A stretch of DNA of 64,000 bases from Kurthia sibirica (lineage in GTDB: Bacteria > Bacillota > Bacilli > Bacillales_A > Planococcaceae), in NCBI RefSeq assembly GCF_003143975.1, contig NZ_QFVR01000005.1, forward strand, positions 124,001 through 188,000, read 5' to 3'. A model generated the notes under the pieces. That model was not told the DNA's origin, ran no database searches, and worked only from the letters and a program-made list of their open reading frames with translations. Position 1 is the first letter of the stretch. Each line of letters begins with the position of its first letter. The position numbers and the translations under genes were made by a program. This document shows positions 18,408 to 26,222 of this stretch, piece after piece.

Positions 18408-18814
18408 TTTTTACGCTTACCTTGTTGTTTTTCTTGTTGTTTTTTCAATTCTTCTTCTTGTTCTTTTTCATGCTTCGCTCGTTTCCATTGCATGCGTAAC
18501 TGGAATATTGTCAATGCGATAATCATCAGAAAAAATGGTTGGCTTAATGATAAGCCTATATCTGATTTACCGCCAAATAATGGTAGAACCATAATCATGA
18601 CGATTAAAAAGACAATCACACGTAATTGCATCCAAAAATTAGCCATCGTATCTAATTTTTTTAGCGGTACAAAACAAACAAATAATCCAATAATAAAGAT
18701 AATAATCAATACTTTTTTAGGTATAACCGACCAAATATGCCAGTCGCTAAAAAAATCTAAACAGAGCAAAGCTAATACTAAAACATAGGCTAAAAATTCT
18801 CTAATATATTTCAT
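18404..18814 (-). CDS. Four-helix membrane protein with basic coiled tail
   Basis: About 136 residues: four hydrophobic helices arranged as two pairs, then a strongly charged Lys/Glu/Gln tail (residues ~110-136, ending KQQGKRKK) in the cytoplasm. I set the start at the ATG of MKYIREFL, seven bases after AAGGGGG; the longer frame to 18880 has no such site. It forms a two-gene operon with the 81-residue protein downstream. Function unknown. Confidence 0.65.
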   Translation of the reverse strand: MKYIREFLAYVLVLALLCLDFFSDWHIWSVIPKKVLIIIFIIGLFVCFVPLKKLDTMANFWMQLRVIVFLIVMIMVLPLFGGKSDIGLSLSQPFFLMIIALTIFQLRMQWKRAKHEKEQEEELKKQQEKQQGKRKK

Positions 18815-19002
18815 TTTTTTCCCCCTTAAACCTGTTAATAGCATAGCATACAAGCCATATTGAAGGCTATAGGAGAACAAGCATTTCTAGATTTTATATA
18901 AGTCGATTCCATTCAATCGTAACGACGCTGAGCTACAAACTTGCGCTACCAATCCATAAAGCGTTATTGCACCTAAACGTCTGTCATACGGTTCTTGAAT
19001 GG

Positions 19003-19080
19003 TCAAATTAAGCGCACCGCTTTCTCAAAGGAAATTTCATAGCGACTTTTCCAACCTAAGCATTTACGAGGTCTCACCCT
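19003..19080 (-). pseudogene. IS30-family transposase, C-terminal scrap
   Basis: Twenty-five codons on the minus strand read VRPRKCLGWKSRYEISFEKA and end at a natural stop a few residues later. RPRKCLGW plus a following FEK is the conserved C-terminus of IS30 transposases. The rest of the gene is gone; the break at 19080 abuts an IS6-derived inverted repeat. Confidence 0.7.
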
Positions 19081-19130
19081 CTATAAAAAAAGTCGAAAAG
19101 AAGGACATCTTTTCGACTTTTTTATAGAGG
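19078..19130. repeat. Long inverted repeat built from IS6 sequence
   Basis: Arms of about 24 bases (CCTCTATAAAAAAAGTCG... and its complement, one-base difference in the A/T run) surround a 6-base loop. The right arm continues into an IS6-like reading frame, and the same sequence (CTTCTTTTCGACTTTTTT) occurs once, without its mirror, inside the IS6 remnant at 11979-11998. It would also act as a strong two-way terminator. Confidence 0.75.
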
Positions 19131-19212
19131 ATATGGGCGGTTTCGAGACCTATGATTGTAGAGGTAGCGGCGTATAGATTGATAAAACCTATGTCTTTTC
19201 TTGATGACTCAA
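19090..19212 (-). pseudogene. IS6-family transposase, C-terminal scrap
   Basis: On the minus strand, with frameshifts, the sequence reads KKRHRFYQS and then TSTIIGLETAHILYKK, which matches the IS6 transposase end (an RxxGFxS stretch followed by TIxGIExxHxLYKK). It is about 70% like 11985-12090 in the larger IS6 remnant. No terminal repeats remain. Confidence 0.6.
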
Positions 19213-19339
19213 GAATGTTGTTCAATCATAGTATTCAGCTATTTATTCATTCGATGAGTTGTTGTAACAAACATGGCTTCTGATTATAGTTGTTTAAAAG
19301 CACTAGTCCCCTCGGTTCACCAAACTGTTTTACTAATTA

Positions 19340-20245
19340 TTATAAGCTGAACTCTTCTTCTGTTAATTCTAGATTGATGCGAGCAGCAGCAATACTACCT
19401 GAAGCAGCAGATATGATTAACAGAGTTGGAGTTCCTGTAGCTGCTTCTCCAGCTGCGAATAACCCTGGAACCGTACTTGTACCAAAGTTATCTGTAAGGA
19501 TCGCGCCATGCTCATTTACATCATAACCAAGATTTTCACTGAATTTTAATTGATTAAACCATTTCGGAATAATAAATCCGCCGGTTCTGTTGATTCGGTT
19601 ACCGTCGGAGAATTCTACCTCTTCAAGTTGTCCGTTATCTCCGTGTAATGCAGCTATCTCTTTAGTTATAACGCGAATATTCTTAGAAGACAGTTGCTGC
19701 TCTTGTTCTTCGGAAAAAATGTTTTGTTGACCATTTGTACAGACAATTAAATCTTTGCTCCAATTATAGAGTAATTTTGCGAGGTGATGTACTCCTGGAT
19801 TCTCTGAAATAACGATTAATGGTCTATCTCTCAGTTCCCAACCATCACAATATGGACAGTAAAACAGGCTTTTCCCATACTTATCTTTCAAGCCTTTTAA
19901 ATCAGGCAAAATTTCTTTTAAGCCTGTAGAAATAAGTACCTTACGTGTTTTGACTGTATTATTTTCAGTAACGATCAAGAAATGATTACCTATTTTTTCA
20001 ACTACCGTTACTTTTTCTGATTTATGTTCCACGGTAGGGTACTTCAATATTTCTTTATAACCAATTTCTCTAAATTCACTTGGCGTTATACCATCTCGTG
20101 TAAGATAGCCATGAGATTCATTTGTCACTGCATTACGAGGTTCATTTGAATCAAAAATTAAAACGTTTCTTCTGGATCTCCCTAGAACTAATGCGGCGTT
20201 TAGTCCAGCTGGGCCACCGCCTATAATAATGCAATCATATAGCAT
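19340..20245 (-). CDS. Thioredoxin-reductase-like FAD/NAD(P) oxidoreductase
   Basis: A 301-residue flavoprotein. An N-terminal Rossmann motif GGGPAGLNAAL (FAD), the redox-active CPYCDG motif (about residue 135) in the central NAD(P) domain, and the C-terminal GLFAAGEAATG that closes on FAD are all visible. The CPYCDG form is typical of the bacterial thioredoxin-reductase-like group that often sits beside Rrf2 regulators, not of housekeeping TrxB (CATCDG), so the electron acceptor is uncertain. The start at MLYDCIIIGG follows AGGAGG. Last gene of the three-gene Rrf2 operon. Confidence 0.9.
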   Translation of the reverse strand: MLYDCIIIGGGPAGLNAALVLGRSRRNVLIFDSNEPRNAVTNESHGYLTRDGITPSEFREIGYKEILKYPTVEHKSEKVTVVEKIGNHFLIVTENNTVKTRKVLISTGLKEILPDLKGLKDKYGKSLFYCPYCDGWELRDRPLIVISENPGVHHLAKLLYNWSKDLIVCTNGQQNIFSEEQEQQLSSKNIRVITKEIAALHGDNGQLEEVEFSDGNRINRTGGFIIPKWFNQLKFSENLGYDVNEHGAILTDNFGTSTVPGLFAAGEAATGTPTLLIISAASGSIAAARINLELTEEEFSL

Positions 20246-20312
20246 AAATATCCTCCTAAAATAAATCATTCTCTATTTATTATTTGTAGTTAAAGTCTTT
20301 ATAAATGCTAAC

Positions 20313-21170
20313 TTATAAATGTACGAGTATCTTACCGAACTTTCCACCAGTGGTTACGGGTATTTTTTTTCCATAGGTACGAGTCAAGTAGTTTACTGCC
20401 TCATCCTTTTGATCATTGTTAAGTTCTATATTGTAATCAACGAACCATATTTCCAGATTATTAACTACCTCATCTATAGTCATATTGACCGTTTTTTGAT
20501 GTCTCTCAATTAGAGTCTGATAAGTATAGTTGTTTAAATATAGGAGTTGCAATAAGTAATACATATCAGAAGAAGTGTTTTCTCCTTTTAAATTAAGGGC
20601 TGACAACAATTCTTCTATTAATTGATTCTCTTTTGGTCCAGCCATAAGACTTACATAAAAATACTTCTTTGAAAGACGTAGTGCTTTTTTTACTGCATCC
20701 CAATCCGTAATTGCTGGACACATCGAAGCAAAAACAAGGTCAAAACGCTCGCTATTAATGGAGTTCAGCTCCTCGAATGGTTGGTTCATAATATTTACGT
20801 CAACGGAATGATTATTTGCGTTCACTTTCAACATAGAACTTAAAAGAGGAGAAGGTTCTAGAGAACTAACGATGGCTCCTCTTTTTGCAAAAGGGATACT
20901 AAACACACCTGAAGCAGCTCCAATATCCAATACAGATAAACCTTCAAAGGAGTTAATTTGATTCTCAACCCATTTTATAATTCGTTCTGTTCGTTTTACG
21001 CCTTCTTTATTAAACGAACTATTATCAAAGTTTTTTGCCCAATTAGCAAATCCTTCTGATTGATTTGAACCCAGACCAGCCTTTTTCATCCTTTTCAATG
21101 AGGTGTTAGGGTCGTCTCTCCATGCTGTCTCCCAATATTGTTGGTTAAATACTTGCAATTGATTTACCAT
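20313..21170 (-). CDS. Class I SAM-dependent methyltransferase
   Basis: A 285-residue protein with the SAM-binding motif LDIGAASGVF (about residues 80-89), an acidic end of strand two in SSLEPS, and motif post I/II segments (FDLVFASMCPAITDW). The C-terminal half is a helical lid with no recognised domain. It is the middle gene of an operon with an Rrf2 regulator upstream and a thiol-type oxidoreductase downstream, 71 and 67 bases away, so a methylation step linked to redox or metal/arsenic-like stress is plausible, but the substrate is not visible. Confidence 0.85.
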   Translation of the reverse strand: MVNQLQVFNQQYWETAWRDDPNTSLKRMKKAGLGSNQSEGFANWAKNFDNSSFNKEGVKRTERIIKWVENQINSFEGLSVLDIGAASGVFSIPFAKRGAIVSSLEPSPLLSSMLKVNANNHSVDVNIMNQPFEELNSINSERFDLVFASMCPAITDWDAVKKALRLSKKYFYVSLMAGPKENQLIEELLSALNLKGENTSSDMYYLLQLLYLNNYTYQTLIERHQKTVNMTIDEVVNNLEIWFVDYNIELNNDQKDEAVNYLTRTYGKKIPVTTGGKFGKILVHL

Positions 21171-21241
21171 TTTTATCTCCTTCGCTTCGTAACTATAATA
21201 GAGTTATTATATCTATGATTTTTTCAAAAATAAAGACTGCA

Positions 21242-21649
21242 TTACTTAGAAGCAGTATCTTTATCTTTTAGTAAATCTGATAGTGTAGTTTGCATAAGTT
21301 CATCTTCCATCTTCTTCTCTGCCGATGACATAACTTGCTCAATCGGACAACCAGCGCCATGATTGAAATGACAATCAAATAATGAAGATTTACCTTCAAT
21401 TGCATGTATAATTTCAAGAAAAGAAATAGACGCCCAATTATGTGCTAAAGAATAACCACCATTTGCACCTGATACAGAAATAATCAAACCTTCTTTAACT
21501 AATTTCGTCAATATTTTAGATAAATACGTTGATGAAACTGATTGCTGTTCCGCTAATTGTTGAACTCCGACAGGCTTATTATTATCAGAATTTAATGCTA
21601 GATGTAACATTGTATGCAAAGCATAATTTGTTCCTCTGGAGAATTTCAA
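21242..21649 (-). CDS. Rrf2-family transcriptional regulator
   Basis: About 135 residues with the Rrf2 winged helix: FSRGTNYALHTMLHLAL, the recognition helix VSSTYLSKILTKLVKEGLI and the wing GANGGYSLA. Two cysteines (CHFNHGAGC, about residues 92-100) lie where Rrf2 sensors bind an Fe-S cluster or use thiols, but only two, not three, are seen, so a YwnA/thiol-type or ligand sensor is as likely as an Fe-S sensor. I prefer the TTG at 21649 (AGGTGA five bases upstream, family proteins start just before KFS); GTG at 21658 is the alternative. It should bind its own promoter. Confidence 0.88.
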   Translation of the reverse strand: MKFSRGTNYALHTMLHLALNSDNNKPVGVQQLAEQQSVSSTYLSKILTKLVKEGLIISVSGANGGYSLAHNWASISFLEIIHAIEGKSSLFDCHFNHGAGCPIEQVMSSAEKKMEDELMQTTLSDLLKDKDTASK

Positions 21650-21675
21650 ATAACTCACCTACTTCCCACATAAAG

Positions 21676-21706
21676 TACTTCATAGATACATATTATCTAT
21701 GAAGTA
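21676..21706. promoter_or_regulatory. Rrf2-type operator overlapping the -10 box
   Basis: A perfect 12-bp inverted repeat, TACTTCATAGAT and its complement, with a 7-base spacer. It covers the -10 element (21690-21695) and spacer of the minus-strand promoter in front of the Rrf2 gene. Placement and symmetry are those of a repressor site; autoregulation by the adjacent Rrf2 protein is the natural inference. Confidence 0.75.
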
Positions 21707-21718
21707 AATTTCTGTCAA
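21690..21718 (-). promoter_or_regulatory. Sigma-A promoter of the Rrf2 operon
   Basis: On the minus strand a perfect -35 TTGACA (21713-21718) and a -10 TAATAT (21690-21695) are separated by exactly 17 bases. It lies about 40 bases before the start codon. Confidence 0.85.
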
Positions 21719-21884
21719 GTATTGATAATTTAAATTTATAGTAGGTATTTATCTAGTAGGCCCGTTAATTACTATTAACCTTTTGATATGGCAACACTTT
21801 TAGTTACAGTTTTGTACTTTTTAAGTCAATTTACAATTTTAACATATTTTCTAACTTTATAAACAACGTGTGCATAATAAATTC

Positions 21885-22128
21885 CTATAATAAAAATTGT
21901 ACGAATTCTCCATTCAGATCCACATTCATCACGAGATTGCCATTCGTATAACTATAACCATTCTGAGATAATGGTTCGTCATCACCCTTTGGATGTGAGC
22001 CTCACACGATGTGAGTTCTATCGACTTTCGTACAAGACATGCGGTTCTTTGTCGATATTCTGCTAAGAATGCACCGTTTGCTAGGTTATAGTAACGGGCT
22101 TGTAAATAGGCGTTCTTCGTTTCGAATG
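21885..22128 (-). pseudogene. RHS/WapA-type toxin, C-terminal core remnant
   Basis: Read on the minus strand, 22128 to 21996 gives NAYLQARYYNLANGAFLAEY, close to the RHS core consensus (YLRARYYNPxxGRFLxEDxY). After a frameshift, 21995 to 21885 gives DDEPLSQNGYSYTNGN and VMNVDLNGEF then a stop, matching the conserved NPLSLNxYxYxxNNPVxxxDPxG end. The frames are broken and nothing upstream remains, so this is the tail of a lost polymorphic-toxin carrier. It directly follows the membrane-protein stop at 22131. Confidence 0.72.
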
Positions 22129-22130
22129 AA

Positions 22131-23360
22131 TCACGCCCCTAGTCTACTTGTCGACTGGTAGCTCACCTTTAACGGCAAAATAACAATCAGTATGACGATA
22201 TAACAAGCGATAGATAAAACATGCATATATTCCGGTACTTCAAAAAATTTTGTCAGTATCCCTGGTAACAAAATGACACTCATCAATGCACTCGTTTCTA
22301 CAAAGGTAATTTGGGTTGATCCGACTATTTCTTGGGTACAATTCGGACATTTTTTATAATTTATAATTTTATAACATAACGTAAAACAATGCCGATAGGT
22401 AATTTCTTCTCGACATTTTGGGCAATGCACTGCGGTTATTTTTCTTGTTACTATATACAGCGCTAAACCTTGAACACTAAGTGTATAACCCCAATACATC
22501 TTATAATCTTGTGATGATTGTTCACCGAGTAGTTGACCAACTAATAAGAACAAACCTACTAAAGTGATATAAAAATAACTAATTTTGATTAGTTTCCATA
22601 TAGGTAAAGTTTGACGTATTTTATAATAACCATATTTATCTAGACAAAAGCTTAGTAAATACAGGCTAATGGCCACTACTATAAAGGGAATGCTATCCAC
22701 ATTTGTCATGCTGTAAACACTAATAAGTAACAAGATGACAATGGCGATTAAATACACTCTATTACGTGGGTCGCTTCGCTCTTTTTTTATTTTTTTATAG
22801 AAAATCGACTGGTATGCTATACTCATGAGTAAACAAATTACTACTATAATTGATGGCAAGTTAACAGCATTGAATCGCATGATTTTTGCCAATTCTTGCT
22901 CTGTCATTTGTACTTTAATCGTTGTATGATTTGCAAGTTGATCCATATAATATTGTTGTGAACCAGCATTTTTATATATTTTATAGCGCTGTTTTTGACC
23001 ACTTTGGTCCACGATCGTCATCATACGATAGACGTTGGACCCAAGATAACTTTTTTGCACTTTTGGACTATCTTGTATAAGTTGCATTATTTGCTTATCA
23101 TTTTTTTTAGGTATGCGAATAATATTGAAATAAGCGGTGGATAGTTTGCTATTTTCTTCATTGTAACCATCGTTTCTTTCAATATATATGATGTGTGAGT
23201 TTGTTGAATGAACACCACTTTTCACTTGATTGTAATCGCCAACCAATACAACTGACAAAGAGATGAGTATTAGGATACAGCATGTGACAAAAACAGGTAT
23301 TGACGTTTTAATGACACTCCATAAACGGCTTGGCATTTTCTTTTTAATTTGGTCAATCAT
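22131..23360 (-). CDS. Polytopic membrane protein with a CxxC...CxxC zinc ribbon
   Basis: A 409-residue protein: one N-terminal membrane helix (residues 18-40), an extracellular domain of about 130 residues, then several helices (about 170-195, 205-260, 275-295) and a cytoplasmic insertion with CPKC and CPNC about 24 residues apart (residues ~318-345), and two final helices. The spaced CxxC pairs resemble the small Gram-positive cxxc_20_cxxc proteins, here embedded in a larger membrane protein. Role unknown. It lies between an RHS remnant and a SUKH gene, so a link to a lost toxin system is possible. Confidence 0.65.
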   Translation of the reverse strand: MIDQIKKKMPSRLWSVIKTSIPVFVTCCILILISLSVVLVGDYNQVKSGVHSTNSHIIYIERNDGYNEENSKLSTAYFNIIRIPKKNDKQIMQLIQDSPKVQKSYLGSNVYRMMTIVDQSGQKQRYKIYKNAGSQQYYMDQLANHTTIKVQMTEQELAKIMRFNAVNLPSIIVVICLLMSIAYQSIFYKKIKKERSDPRNRVYLIAIVILLLISVYSMTNVDSIPFIVVAISLYLLSFCLDKYGYYKIRQTLPIWKLIKISYFYITLVGLFLLVGQLLGEQSSQDYKMYWGYTLSVQGLALYIVTRKITAVHCPKCREEITYRHCFTLCYKIINYKKCPNCTQEIVGSTQITFVETSALMSVILLPGILTKFFEVPEYMHVLSIACYIVILIVILPLKVSYQSTSRLGA

Positions 23361-23633
23361 TTGTTCTTTCCCCCTATAATTCTAGTCGTCAATACGCTGT
23401 CTTTCATTTCATTTTGAATGTATGATGATGAAAGTATCATGTAAGTGGATATACATAAGCAAAATCATGGTATGAAACTGTGCTGGAGATCGTCAAGTAT
23501 CAAGTGAAGAGTCATGAAATATACGCTTCACACTATAATACTCTGTGAAAACAATTAATAGCACAAGAATTTAAGGAATATAATGAAAAATCTAACTATT
23601 TAGCAACTCCGAATTAGCCGAGTCTCTTTTTTA

Positions 23634-24113
23634 TTATGTAAAATCTTTTATTTCTTCATTCACATATTCTTCCAAGAAATCTTCGAATGAATCAGCGACT
23701 ATTTCTGTTATTGGTGGATTCTTCATATCCTCAGATATTTCATCCCATATAGCAACAACTTTTGGCGTCTCATACGATATGTCTAAGCAATAAAGTTCTC
23801 CGTTGCCAAAATTATATATTACTAATAAATTTTCACTTAGATTTATTTCTTTTCTGCTTTCCATTGTACATACTAAAGCATTAGTGCAATCTTCATTTTG
23901 TTTTACTACTTTTTTGTTTGGTATTCCAAATATTTCTAATGATCCAAACGATAAATAACCAAAGTCTAAAAGAAATTGTTTATAACTACCTTTTAATTCG
24001 ATATTAAGTTCTTTTTCAAATTTTTCAATCAACTCTTGAGTAACATTTGGAAAAAATTCTAATTCATCTGGATATTTTAATAGGTTGTTTTTTATTAATT
24101 CATATTTTCCCAT
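23634..24113 (-). CDS. SMI1/KNR4 (SUKH) family protein, probable immunity protein
   Basis: A 159-residue SUKH-fold protein: the LIEKFEKELNIELKGSYKQF start, DFGYLSFGSLEIFGI, the NLLVIYNFGNGELYCLD strand with its conserved Gly, and an acidic C-terminus (FEDFLEEYV). SUKH proteins are the most common immunity proteins for polymorphic nuclease toxins delivered by RHS/WapA, LXG or contact-dependent systems. No intact toxin is nearby, only the RHS tail at 21885-22128, so this looks like an orphan immunity gene left from a decayed locus. The ATG follows AGGTGAATTAA. Confidence 0.85.
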   Translation of the reverse strand: MGKYELIKNNLLKYPDELEFFPNVTQELIEKFEKELNIELKGSYKQFLLDFGYLSFGSLEIFGIPNKKVVKQNEDCTNALVCTMESRKEINLSENLLVIYNFGNGELYCLDISYETPKVVAIWDEISEDMKNPPITEIVADSFEDFLEEYVNEEIKDFT

Positions 24114-24145
24114 TTAATTCACCTCTTATTTATTATCTACCATTT

Positions 24146-24188
24146 CCAATCATTTTCATAGCTATAGAAGAGCTATGAAAATGATTGG
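24146..24188. repeat. Perfect 18-bp inverted repeat upstream of the SUKH gene
   Basis: CCAATCATTTTCATAGCT and its exact complement flank a 7-base loop, with no T-run on either side. It lies about 33 bases before the SUKH start codon, inside its probable 5' leader, so it could be an operator, an RNA hairpin or an old element end. Confidence 0.6.
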
Positions 24189-24242
24189 ATGATGTAGATT
24201 GATTAGTTCTTTATCTGTTCCTCTTGATGCATTACCTTTTTG

Positions 24243-24354
24243 GGTTCTGTTGCAAGTTTTGAAAAAAGCAAAATAAAAGGTCCATTATTTCATATTTTAT
24301 ACTAAAATATCATAAATTACTTTCATAGGCTGCAGATGAAACTTTGTAACCGCA
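24243..24354. mobile_element. 112-bp IS6-derived scar or MITE
   Basis: The left end reads GGTTCTGTTGCAAGTTTTG, nearly the same as the IS6 terminal repeat at 11879, and the right end GAAACTTTGTAACC is an imperfect mirror of it. Nothing coding remains in between. It is either a deletion derivative of the IS6 element seen at 11879-12418 or a non-autonomous miniature element. Confidence 0.5.
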
Positions 24355-24483
24355 GTAATTTTTGAATTCGATTAGCATATACTTTTGACAACACAGACTA
24401 GCTAGTAATATAAAAAGATCGTTTTCCAGGTTTTTTAGTGATATTTCATGACTCAAAAAAGAACACAGAACTTTTTTCCTACT

Positions 24484-24515
24484 AAAAAAAGACGGAAATT
24501 AAGCTCCGTCTTTTT
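24484..24515. terminator. Terminator of the 24517 lipoprotein gene
   Basis: GACGGA and TCCGTC form a short stem with AAAAAAA before and TTTTT after, working best on the minus strand immediately after the lipoprotein stop. Confidence 0.75.
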
Positions 24516-24516
24516 C

Positions 24517-24987
24517 TTATTTAATGCCTGCTACTTTTTTAATCGTTTTAAGTGCTTCTGGTTGTGCATCAATTGTTTTTTGCGGTGTCATCATTTTATT
24601 GATTTCAATATGTGTATAGTAAAGTACACCTTCAGTCGTGATAAAGAAACTATATGGTACTTGTTGCTCTACTGGTTTTTTACCTTTAATATCAAAGAAA
24701 ACGAAATATGAATCTACTTGATCCATCTCTTTTTCTGTATTAGTAATGGTAATTTCTTTTGTCTTTTTACTGTTTACAGCATCTAACACTTCTTTAATTT
24801 TCTTGTCATCTTTAATCGTAACTGTTTTTGAATCCACAGCTTTATTATCAACAATTGTTTGGATGACCATCTTATTAAATTTAGAAGCATCTGGTACTGT
24901 TGTTGTTTTGACTTCTTTGCTTGTACATGCTGCTAATACTAAAGTTAGTAATAGTAGTACTGGTAATAGTTTTTTAATTGTAAACAC
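24517..24987 (-). CDS. Lipoprotein of unknown function
   Basis: A 156-residue exported lipoprotein: basic start, hydrophobic core, lipobox LAAC (Cys near residue 21), then a soluble beta-rich domain with many Lys and Thr that should sit on the outer face of the membrane. The only start in frame is GTG at 24987, but the likely ribosome-binding site (AGGA) is too close to it; an ATT codon three codons later has better spacing, so the exact start is unsure. No family motif recognised. Confidence 0.7.
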   Translation of the reverse strand: MFTIKKLLPVLLLLTLVLAACTSKEVKTTTVPDASKFNKMVIQTIVDNKAVDSKTVTIKDDKKIKEVLDAVNSKKTKEITITNTEKEMDQVDSYFVFFDIKGKKPVEQQVPYSFFITTEGVLYYTHIEINKMMTPQKTIDAQPEALKTIKKVAGIK

Positions 24988-25110
24988 GTCCTAACATACA
25001 TTATGCGATTCATAGATTCCTCATTTATTATAGACTACCCTTCACAATCTTGCATGACTCTAGGTGCCATTTTTTAATGATTACAACAAAAGTTCAGAGT
25101 ATCGTCACAC

Positions 25111-25632
25111 TTATGATCCGATAAACAAAATAGCATGACTAATTGAGATAAGTAGCGCGGGGTTATCAAACGGACAATCCCCCTCAATTTGAAGTTCCAC
25201 TGAAAATTGTTCACTTTCTTCATTATAATCGGCTCGCCAACGTGCCACTTCGTTATTTTCAAATGTAAAAGTAGACCAACCCTCGCGATTCATATGCAAC
25301 ATCATCATTTGCTCTTTATTTGAAATAGCTAAATCTGGTACTAATTCCTTCCATCCAACATACGCAATTCTATAAAATGGCTTGCCCTCTTCCATGGCAT
25401 TAAAATAGATTTTCCCTTTGCGTTGTACTTTTTTACATGATGCAATCGGGTAGCCATCTACTTGTGCATCGATTCGAACAAAATACTTATAATCTAAACT
25501 TGCATCAATGATTTTTTTTAATACATTACTATATACTCGCTGGAATTGTCCAACCTTTATTTCATTACAAAAAATATCACGCGTCGCTGTGTTTTTCAAA
25601 ACACCATCTACTTCATACTTATAAATCTTCAT
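25111..25632 (-). CDS. Beta-rich cytoplasmic protein, possibly tubby-like fold
   Basis: A 173-residue protein without signal peptide or membrane helix. It is made of alternating short strands (YKYFVRIDAQVDGYPIASC, GKIYFNAMEEGKPFYRIAYV, WSTFTFENNEVARWRADY) and ends in a short hydrophobic helix (ALLISISHAILFI). The pattern and the final buried helix resemble bacterial tubby C-terminal/LURP-like domains, but this is a shape impression, not a motif match. It is followed by a short plus-strand-free gap to the lipoprotein gene. Confidence 0.6.
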   Translation of the reverse strand: MKIYKYEVDGVLKNTATRDIFCNEIKVGQFQRVYSNVLKKIIDASLDYKYFVRIDAQVDGYPIASCKKVQRKGKIYFNAMEEGKPFYRIAYVGWKELVPDLAISNKEQMMMLHMNREGWSTFTFENNEVARWRADYNEESEQFSVELQIEGDCPFDNPALLISISHAILFIGS

Positions 25633-25648
25633 TGCATCCGCCTTTATT

Positions 25649-25680
25649 AAAAAAAGGGACCAATAGGTGATCCCTTTTTA
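25649..25680 (-). terminator. Terminator of the CoxG-like gene
   Basis: AAAAAGGGATCACC pairs with GGTCCCTTTTT with one mismatch and the minus strand ends in seven T, sixteen bases after the stop. Confidence 0.8.
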
Positions 25681-25695
25681 AAGTGTTTTTATGAT

Positions 25696-26142
25696 TTACA
25701 CTGTAATTGCTACAATCTTATTTGCTACACGTTCTGTTAATACAGACGTTGCTTTTGGTAAGACCGCTAAAAAGAGTGGATTCAATACTGCACCGGCAAT
25801 ACCGCCTGCCTTTATATCCAAATGGCCTTCCATTGTTGTGTTTGAAGCATCAATTGCAGTCGCCTCAAAATAGCCAGTTCCAGCAAATTTATCAGATAAA
25901 CCTGTTAGATTAAATGAAATTTTTGTTGGCTCCTCAATAGCAGTTATATCTATTTGAACTTCCACTGTTTTTGAAATTTTCCCAACACTACCTGCGAACT
26001 TCCAAGTTGATTGTGTCTCTGAAATCATTTTATGCTCTCTATAACCAGGCACTAATTTTGCCCATTTTTCCATATCCTTAACAAATGCCCAAACTTCTTG
26101 TTGGTTTACCGCTACTGATGTTTTATGTGATGCTGATGCCAT
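25696..26142 (-). CDS. SRPBCC protein, CoxG-like
   Basis: A 148-residue START/SRPBCC helix-grip protein. It begins with VAVNQQEVWAFVKDMEKWAKLVPGY, the typical first strand and helix, and ends with a GGIAGAVLNPLFLAVLPKAT helix, as in the CoxG family (named after a carbon monoxide dehydrogenase accessory gene but common in aerobic bacteria without it). It probably binds a hydrophobic ligand. No cox genes are near, so the CO link is not supported. Confidence 0.85.
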   Translation of the reverse strand: MASASHKTSVAVNQQEVWAFVKDMEKWAKLVPGYREHKMISETQSTWKFAGSVGKISKTVEVQIDITAIEEPTKISFNLTGLSDKFAGTGYFEATAIDASNTTMEGHLDIKAGGIAGAVLNPLFLAVLPKATSVLTERVANKIVAITV

Positions 26143-26222
26143 TGTAAATCACTACTTTCTCTCTAATGTAATTTCTATTCTATTATAGTAGTTATACAAG
26201 AAAATTGCATGTATTTAAGTAG

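Noticed and set aside
18357-18788. 143-codon plus-strand frame
   Set aside because: Antisense to the two-gene membrane/soluble operon at 18162-18814, which has ribosome-binding sites, overlap coupling and a terminator.
21885-22128. Intact small gene in the RHS-like stretch
   Set aside because: The RHS motifs are in different frames with no start or ribosome-binding site; it is a remnant.
25696-26142. CoxG as evidence for carbon monoxide oxidation
   Set aside because: No cox structural genes are near, and CoxG-like SRPBCC proteins are widespread in bacteria without CO dehydrogenase.
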